Positions 47,101 through 56,100 of a stretch of 64,000 nt of DNA are shown here, in pieces. Location of the stretch: positions 14,854,340-14,918,339 of the forward strand of contig NC_087081.1 in assembly GCF_026151205.1 (NCBI RefSeq), written 5' to 3'. Numbering within the stretch: the stretch's first letter is position 1; each line of letters begins with the position of its first letter. Under the pieces are notes generated by a model. That model saw nothing but the letters and a program-made list of their open reading frames with translations, was not told the DNA's origin and made no database searches. Position numbers and translations under genes: made by a program. This DNA is from Bolinopsis microptera (taxonomy: Eukaryota; Ctenophora; Tentaculata; Lobata; Bolinopsidae).

Positions 47101-50100
47101 TGTCGCCTAGAAAACGTTTTTCACAGTAACAGTCAAACCTCAATTTATCGTACCAAGAGGCTAGGTTAATGATAGATAGGCTGTATGTGTATAACAATAT
47201 AACTGTACTAGAAAACCCGTGGTCACAGGGAGGAACCTAATAGTATTGTTTGGAAGTCAGTTTTAATCGTGTCAAAAAGTATTCATCCCCACCGAAGATA
47301 CAGCCAAATAAAATGTTGATCGTACTAAACACGGCGTAATATCAACAAAACTGATCAAAATGACGTTAAAACAATCATTGCACGTGCGTGTAACAATCCT
47401 CGTTACTATGGTGACTACGCAACTTCCTATTTATCGGCTGATTTGCACGTGGGCGGTCGTACAGTGTACAAAAACAATTCTTTGAATTATAGTAGAGACT
47501 AGAAAGCCCGTGGTCACAGGGAGGAAACTAATAGTATTCTTTGGTAGACAGTTTTTATCGCATCAAAAAATATTCATCCCAACCGAAGATACAGCCGATT
47601 AAAATGTAGCTCGCACTGAACACAACGTAATTCGACAAAACCGATCAAAATGCCGGTCGCAAATCTTTGCACGTGCACGTGAGCTTTTGAACACCGTTAC
47701 CATGGTTACTACGCAAGTTTATATTTTTCGTCTGATTTGCACGTGGGCGGTCGTACAGTGTACATACAGAATAATTCTTTGAATTATAGTAGAGATAAGC
47801 TAACAGCTAAAATATGCCACCAATAAACTTACTTTGAATTGAATAGAAGAACAGAGCGTAAAACCGTGGGTAATTTGAGGCTCATTATCTTCGCCGTCCC
47901 AACAATCCAACTCAATACATCTGCAGCCTGAGTTATAGACGTGTAATAAAGCTAGAAGTCAAGCATCAAGTATCAATGAACTTATCAAAAAGTATTAATT
48001 AACCTAAAGTTACCTGAAACTACTAGTTACCATGGTTACACTACTAGTTACCTGATAAGAGAACTTGTCTGTAAATCTCTACACTAGATTTCCCAGAGAA
48101 CTGGTCACCAGTAAGGTAGGTGTTATGAGAACTGTTGATGAAGTAGTGAGAGATAGGCTGGTCCATGCTCTGGTAGACAGGGAGGTTTAGAATGTTGGTG
48201 GGGAGGTTGTCTGGAGACATGAGGAAGTTTGTGAACCCCTCCAGAGTCAGCTGCCCTATCTTCTGCTTGGATTTGTCTCCCTCGTACATGTGGATCAGTC
48301 TCTTTGTTCCATCCTTGTTGTGGTGAGGGAATAAGATTTCGTTTAATCGCGGATCTCGCTGGAACTTGTTGAGGAAGTCCACGATCTGATCGACACTGAT
48401 GTAGTTCCGTCTGTTTCCCGCCTTGATCTCGTCAAATACTTTGGCCACTTCTGGCCTGTCTCCTAGCATTTCTTTGTAGAATTTGTAGAAATTCTCGAAC
48501 GTAAACTTATCTTTGCTGAGCTGATCATTTTTTCTATCAGTTGGTTTAAGACCAGCTGTTTTTAGCGCTTCTACAACTTTCTTTTTCTCGTCTTTTGCTG
48601 TGACCTTGATAATTCTGAAATAATAATTATATTATAATAATAGTACAAAAACTGAAAACATTAAAAAACACAAACATTTTGTTTAGTTACGAGCAATACT
48701 GTGCCGATGAATATGACGCGTAGTTTACAATAATAACACTTACTCTTTCATTGAAACGTTTTTATCGTCTTTACTTGACAACAATATCCGCTTGTGCCTG
48801 AAAATTGAACGAGTAACTTTTGAACGAGTCCTGAACATAGCAGAAATTAAAAATTAACAGTCTAAACATTTAAGGTCATGAGTTGGAACATAGTAACACA
48901 ACTTACATTTTTCGTACGAAGTCCATTTGAGATAGATTGATATTCAAGAAATGGTGACATATCGAGAATAGATCGGCAGCGAATGCCTGAAATAAAGTTG
49001 CTATGGTAATGATGGAAATTGACGCCCAATTAATTTTTCGGGGTTTGCATAAATATTTTGGTATTATTAAAATTGTGATAAGTGCAAAGTGATAAGTACA
49101 AAGAGTTGGTTTACTTTAGCAAACTTAATTTACTTAATAATTAACTTTTCGTTAGTAAATTCGAGTTGACTAGTTCAATTAACTGATCCAGGTAGAGCGC
49201 ATGCGCGCGGTAAACATTGCGCGTTATCATGCGCGGAATTGACTACACTTGAGTCACAATGTTTGCACCGCGCCTTACAGTAAGTTGGCTACTAAAAATA
49301 GCATTCATCAACTAACTTCACCACTTTTAGCGCGTTCAGCGTGACTGCCAGTTAACTTATCATTAAATACGTGGGATACTCTTTAAATTTCACAAATTCT
49401 GATGGAAATATTCGCAAAGCTCCAGGGAAAGTTGAATTAAGATTTATTTAAAAGTTCCAAGGGAATTTAAATAACCATTTACCTTGCAATCCTCTTTAGT
49501 GAAAGCCATGAAGTTATAAAATTGATTTTCAGTAAACTTCTGATCAGCAGTGACGATTTGGAAGCATCGTTCGTTCAAGGGATCATCAGAATCACCCACG
49601 TGCTTGAAGTTCTCGATAGTCTTAGGATCCTGCAAAAGACAGCTGTTTAACAACAAGCTGAGACATGCATTCTGAACATAGTTTAAAATCTTCAAAAACC
49701 TACCATAAAAATTTACATTCTCTGTTAATGACGAGAGTGAGCTGTGTGTAAAACAGACTACAAGTCTGAGATAATATGCCATATTATACACGCAGCACAG
49801 GGTGGCCTGTATTATAAATGGTATTATATTATGCGGCACGAATTACAAACGACCATCAGCTCAATGGAATTATTTAAGTTTGCTTAATAAGCTAGATTAA
49901 GTACGGGTAAGTAACTGGAATATATAGTTAAGTTGGGGATTTAGAAATTGAAAGGTATTTAAAAGTGTATTTTGTGTAGGGTTAATGTGCAGACACTAGA
50001 CAGTGATGAAACTGTAAAAATGCAAAACAGCTGTTATACTGTATATAGCTAGTGTATAAGTGTGTGTTAAAACACTAAAACACTGTATATACTACACTAA

Positions 50101-53100
50101 ACATTACTAATCCTACTATGTATATACTACACTAAACATTACTAATACTAGGTATATACTACTAATCCTACAATTTATATACTCCAAATATTAGGATTCC
50201 TAAAAATAGTTCTATACATCACGCACCACTAGTAATCCTCTAATATCGGTGGTAGTTCTATATATCACTTTATATAACACTAGTTCTAACCAGCCTGCCC
50301 TCTGTGCCCCATTTCAAGCTTTGAACCTTTGTATAGTGGGTACAATGCACCATCTAGCCTGTGTACCCTGTACCCGGTACAGGGTACACAGGCTAGATGG
50401 TACATGTCCACTGTCCAGGGAGAGTACTAATGCTACAAGGTACAATGGTACATGTGAGACTGTGAGTACACATTGCTCCTTGCAGGTGATTAGTGCGTAT
50501 CTTGTATCCCCCCCCCCCACCTCTCACCATTATACTCTATTTGGGAGGGTGTCCTCTGTAATGCACTGACAAATGCATCAGTGATGAGCAGAATGTCTCC
50601 AATTAGTAGTACAATAATAGCTACATTAAACGCGCAGCTACATTAAACGTGCAGCTAGATTAACATTACACGCGTAGCTACATTAACATTACACGTGTAG
50701 CTACATTACACGTGTAGCTACATTACACGTGTAGCTACATTACACGTGTAGCTACATTACACGTGTAGCTACATTAACATTACCCGTGCAGCTACATTAC
50801 ACGACGTGCAGCTACATTACACGTGCAGCTACATTACACGTGCAGCTACATTACACGTGTAGCTACATTACAAGTGTAGCTACATTACACGTGCAGCTAC
50901 ATTAAACGTGCAGCTACATTACACGTGTAGCTACATTACACGTGCAGCAACATTACAAGTGTAGCTACATTACACGTGTAGCTACATTACACGTGTAGCT
51001 ACATAACACCTACAGCTACATTATACGTGTAGCTACATTACACGTGCAGCTAAATTACACGTGTAGCTATATTACACGTGCAGCTACATTACACGTGTAG
51101 CTATTGTCACTACATTACACGTGTAGCTACATTACACGTGCAGCTACATTACACGTGTAGCTATTGTCACTACATTACAATTAAACCATTAGAGTTAACA
51201 CTATTGTTATACGTTTTACCAGTGTGTAATGTGTTTAGTACGTGTGTGTGTGAGACATGTGAGTGTAACTGTGTGATTATACATAGTATGATTGTACATA
51301 GTATAACGTATTGTAACGTACTGTGTGCCGTGAGAGAGCAGTAAAAGTCGCCCAAAATAAACATTTATGAACAATTATAGAACAATGGTGCACTAATAAG
51401 TTTAATAGGTCTTATAAATTTAATAGTGATATATATTTACTACTACTACTAATAAGTTTAATAGTGATATATTTACTACTACTAGTAATAAGTTTAATAA
51501 GTCTAATAAGTTTAATAGTGATATATTTACTGCTACTACTAATATGTTTAATAGTGATATATTTACTACTACTGTACTACTAAGTTTAATAGTGATATAT
51601 TTACTACTACTACTAATAAGTTTAATAAGTCTAATAAGTTTAATAGTGATATATTTACTGCTACTACTAATAAGTTTAATAGTGATATATCTACTACTAC
51701 TACTAATAAGTCTAATAAGTTTAATAGGTCTAATAAGTTTGATAGTGATATATCTACTACTACTACTAATAAGTTTAATAAGTTTAATAAGTGGGACCCA
51801 CAATCCAATAGTTCGTGCTAAATAAGGGTAAATAATCCTAAATAGCTTACCTTTGGACATTTATCAGTTCTTATATCGACTATGTGTGCCACATCAATAA
51901 CGTTACCCTCCTGCAAATATAACATGTAACTCATAAAAATATTCAATAGAACATAAGAATATTCAATTTAAACACATAATTAGGTAGTGTAACTATGGTA
52001 ATTAGTAGTGTAACTATGGTAATTAGGTACATTCGATAACGTGTCGTGTGAGTCTGTAATATGCAAGTTAAAATTGCACTGTTATAATATAGTAGTGTTG
52101 AAAGTATTAAAGCTTTATTATTATCATAGTGTATTGAAACGTAAATTGTACGATTTAATGTGTGTTCAACGAATCTTTATTCGGCACTTTTAAGTAGCTT
52201 CAGCTTTACTGCTATCATAATAGGTGGTTACCATGGTTACAATGTGTAATCATTAGTAAAGCTAAAACTACTTAAAGTATTATTTCACGATACAGTGATA
52301 AATATGACACGACTTTATTACCTCTAACTTCCTAAGTTTATGGAAGGTATCAATAATAACCTTAGACTAACAAGAAATAACACATCTCGTGTTAAGGACT
52401 TAGTGAGTAAGTGTAATATTATAGCTAGTTGTTATTACTCCTTACTCCTTACTCCTTACTCCTTACTCCTTACTCCTTACTCCTTACTCCTTACTGTTAT
52501 ATTATAATCTGGTGGATTCGTGTAGTGTTTTTGAGTCTCATGATTTGATAGTTCTTTTATTCAAATTTCTGATTGTTTCTGAATAGACTCAGTGAAGACA
52601 GATTCTAATGGAAATAAATAGCTGAATAACGTATCGACATTTCTACGTCATACTCATATTCTGAAATAGTATTAATTCAATTATAACGATCAATATTCAC
52701 ATTAAAAATTTGACGACGAAATTTATTTCAAACAAAATATATAACTGTAAAATAGTTATCAACCGTAAATAGTTTTTAACGAAATCGGAGCAAATATGAA
52801 CATAAAACTGACAACATTATCAAATAGGGCTCATCTGAAAATTAACGAATAGCGTGACGTTATACAGGAGATAAAAGATTAAAAGAGATAAAAGAATTAA
52901 ACGAGAATATTACTATTTACACGTCACTCAACTAAAAACTGTGTTAGATTGTTCAACTCTGTTTTATCGTTGAGTGTTGGTTTATTTTCAACTAAAAATC
53001 GGGCTTCTTTAATCTTTCTGCTGATGAGTGATGTTCCTCTATCTACGATTTGAAGTTTAAGTTTTGGGGGGCCTTTGTGCTGAGGGTGACTTTCCCTGTA

Positions 53101-56100
53101 GTGCTTTGCTAGTGGCTTATCTTCGTAAGATTTTGCTGTTGGATTTGCCGCACTACGGTAATGCTCGTCGAACCTGCACTTGATCGGTCTGTATGTTTCC
53201 CCACCATAGTTCTCGGTACAATTGTCTACTTCGCAAGTGATGTGGTAGACGGTATTAGTTGTGGTGCATTCTCCATCGGTTAAAGCTGCGCATGTTCTGC
53301 AGTTTGATGTTGTACAGGATTTCTTGTCAAGGGGTCTGGAGTCTGTAAGGAGATCCTTCAGTTTCCGTCCAGGTTTCTCGACAATTTTGATGGGGAGTCC
53401 ACTATGTCTGACAGCATCTCTGTATTTGCGACTAGTAGCTTCGTTGACATAGGGTAGTTTGAGAATCGCTCCGTCTTGGTCTTTGTTCTGTACGTTCTGA
53501 TTAATTCTCTTTCTACGTTTTCTCTTGTTCTTTATGGTTTCTAAGACTCTATCAGTGTAGCCGTTGTTGATGAGAAGTTTATCTATCATCTTTTCTGAGT
53601 ACTTCTCGTTTTCTCTGTTGTTAGAGACTGCCTCTGCGGTGTTGTACATACTCTCAACAGTAGCATTCTTTGTACGTGTTGTATGATGAGAGTTGTAGTG
53701 GAGGGTGAGTGGCTTTTTCTGTGGTTTTCTGTAGAGTCTAGAATGTACTATTCCATCTGAGTCGATCTTTATTTCCGTGTTGAGGAAGGGAACAAAGTCG
53801 TTCTGATTGTCAGGGTAGTCTACAGTTAGTTTGATAAGTTTGTCAGGATCTTGTTGTTCGATGAGGTTGCACAGTTGCTGAGCTTTTCGTCTGTTGGTGG
53901 TGGCTCCGTTTAGATCGTCGTAAAACCTGCTGTAGGTGGGCAGTGTTATCCTCAGGTCTACGTAGACTGAAAGTTTTTCCAGTTTCCACATTTTGACAGT
54001 AGCTAGTATAGGTGCAGGGTTGGTTCCCATGAACAATCCAAGAAGCTGTAGGTAGACTTGATTGTTGTAGACAAAATATGACTTTCCTAGGGTTGTCTCT
54101 AGTAGTTCTTGTAAATCAGAGAGATGGAGACCGTATGTACTGATTGACTGTCTATTTTCTTTGGCAAATTCCATGACATCTTCTATTGCTGTTAGTACGT
54201 TGATATTGGTGTATAAAGCTTCGACGTCTGCTGTAAAGAAAGTAAGACTCTTCAGATCATTTGGTGTGATGTTTCTAATCCTTCGAAGAAAATCGTGAGT
54301 GTTTTTCAAATGAGAAGGTACTAGATTCATCAGAGGAGATAGAATGTGACAGACGAACCAAAGGATTTTGTGGAAAGGGGAGTTGCAGCCTGAAACAATA
54401 GGTCTAGTTTTCATTGTGTCAGGGTTAAGAGTCTTGATCTCATCACTTGTGTACTTGTGTGTTTTAAGCATCACTCTTGCAGTAGCGAGGGTGGTGTGAT
54501 GGCTCATTAACAGGTTAGTAACATCTTGAGGGAGATTACGACTCTTGGCAATGTTCTTGAATGTTGAGTTAACATCGTCTTCTAGAGTTTTAGTTAACTT
54601 GTTTATGTACTTTTGTTTGCCCAGTTTATCCTGTGGTATGTCGATCTTCTTGTAGACGTTTCCATTGTTGAGGTGAGTTGTAGTTGTCCTGATGTGATCT
54701 TCTTTAGGCATTACTACAAACTCTGCTGTTTTGTCAGCGACGGAAATTTGAAGGTCTTCATTGTTCTTCAGGTTTCTGAGGGCAGTTCGTTGTTTTGGAG
54801 TGAGATTGGGTGTGACTTGAGCTGTCTTGGTGATGTTGATCAGATCTCGTCGAAGTGCACCCAATTTGTTCTCGACGGTAGTGTCTGCTAGAGGTGGAGC
54901 ACGAGTGTAAGTTTGCTCGAATGGTGCAATGTTCTTCAAATGTTGTTTAAGCGTCTTAGTTGAGTAGGTGTTAGCGAATAACTCTTTCCAACGCACATTA
55001 ATGGCCATTGCAGCAATATTCTCCTGTACCGTAGTGAGTAAGGCCTCCTTTCCTTTCTTGTCCAGTCGTGGGGTTAGGGCATACCCTGGACCGAGGCTGA
55101 GTAGGCTTACAGTGTCATCATTGATCATGTTCTCTGGAATGTTGACGAACGTGACCTTTTCTCTCGGGGTAGCGAGTGGAGGGGGATGAGTAGGGGAAGT
55201 AGGATTGGAATTGGAGTGTTGATAAAGCGGGCGAGGAGGGGAGGTAGAGGAGGATGAACGTAGAGTAGGACGATGATCGAAAATGGTATATAGAGGGGGT
55301 GGTAGTTGGTCCTGTTTCTTAATGTGGTGGTACAAGTGGATATAAGAGAAGTTCTGATTGAATTTTTCTCTGTTTTTCCAACAGGGGAGGTAGTATTTGT
55401 ATACTAACCAGCTAAATTTGTTACATAGTCTTGTCTTAGAGTTTTGTTTAGTTTGATTATTGTTGTGAAAATAAAGCTGCGAAATGAAAGCAAAATGTTC
55501 AGGTGTAGAATCACGTAAAAAGTTCTTCAGTTGGAGTGAGTCCTTCTTTAGTTGTTCGATGAGTACGTATTTGAACTGAATGTGTTGGTTTAAACATGAT
55601 TTCCTGAGTTCGAATAGTGTTTTTTGTTGAAAGGCTGAGAAATTTAGAGGAAATGACTGTTTCAAAGCTCTGACACTGTTCTGAATGAATACTGGAAATA
55701 TTTGCTCCGATTTGCAGCGTTGTAAAAAGAGAAGGGCCTGTTCGGTTCCTTTTAGTTTTTCTCCATATTTATTTCCATTAGAATCTGTCTTCACTGAGTC
55801 TATTCAGAAACAATCAGAAATTTGAATAAAAGTGTTATATTATAGCTAGTTGTTATTACTCCTTACTCCTTACTCCTTACTCCTTACTCCTTACTCCTTA
55901 CTTCTTACTACTTACTCCTTAGTCCTTACTCCTTTCTTATTACTCCTTACTCCTTACTCCTTACTGTAATATTATAGTTAGTTGTTATTACTCCTTACTC
56001 CTTACTTCTTACTGTAATATTATAGCTAGTTGTTATTACTCCTTACTTCTTACTTCTTACTGTAATATTATAGCTAGTTGTTATTACTCCTAACTCCTTA

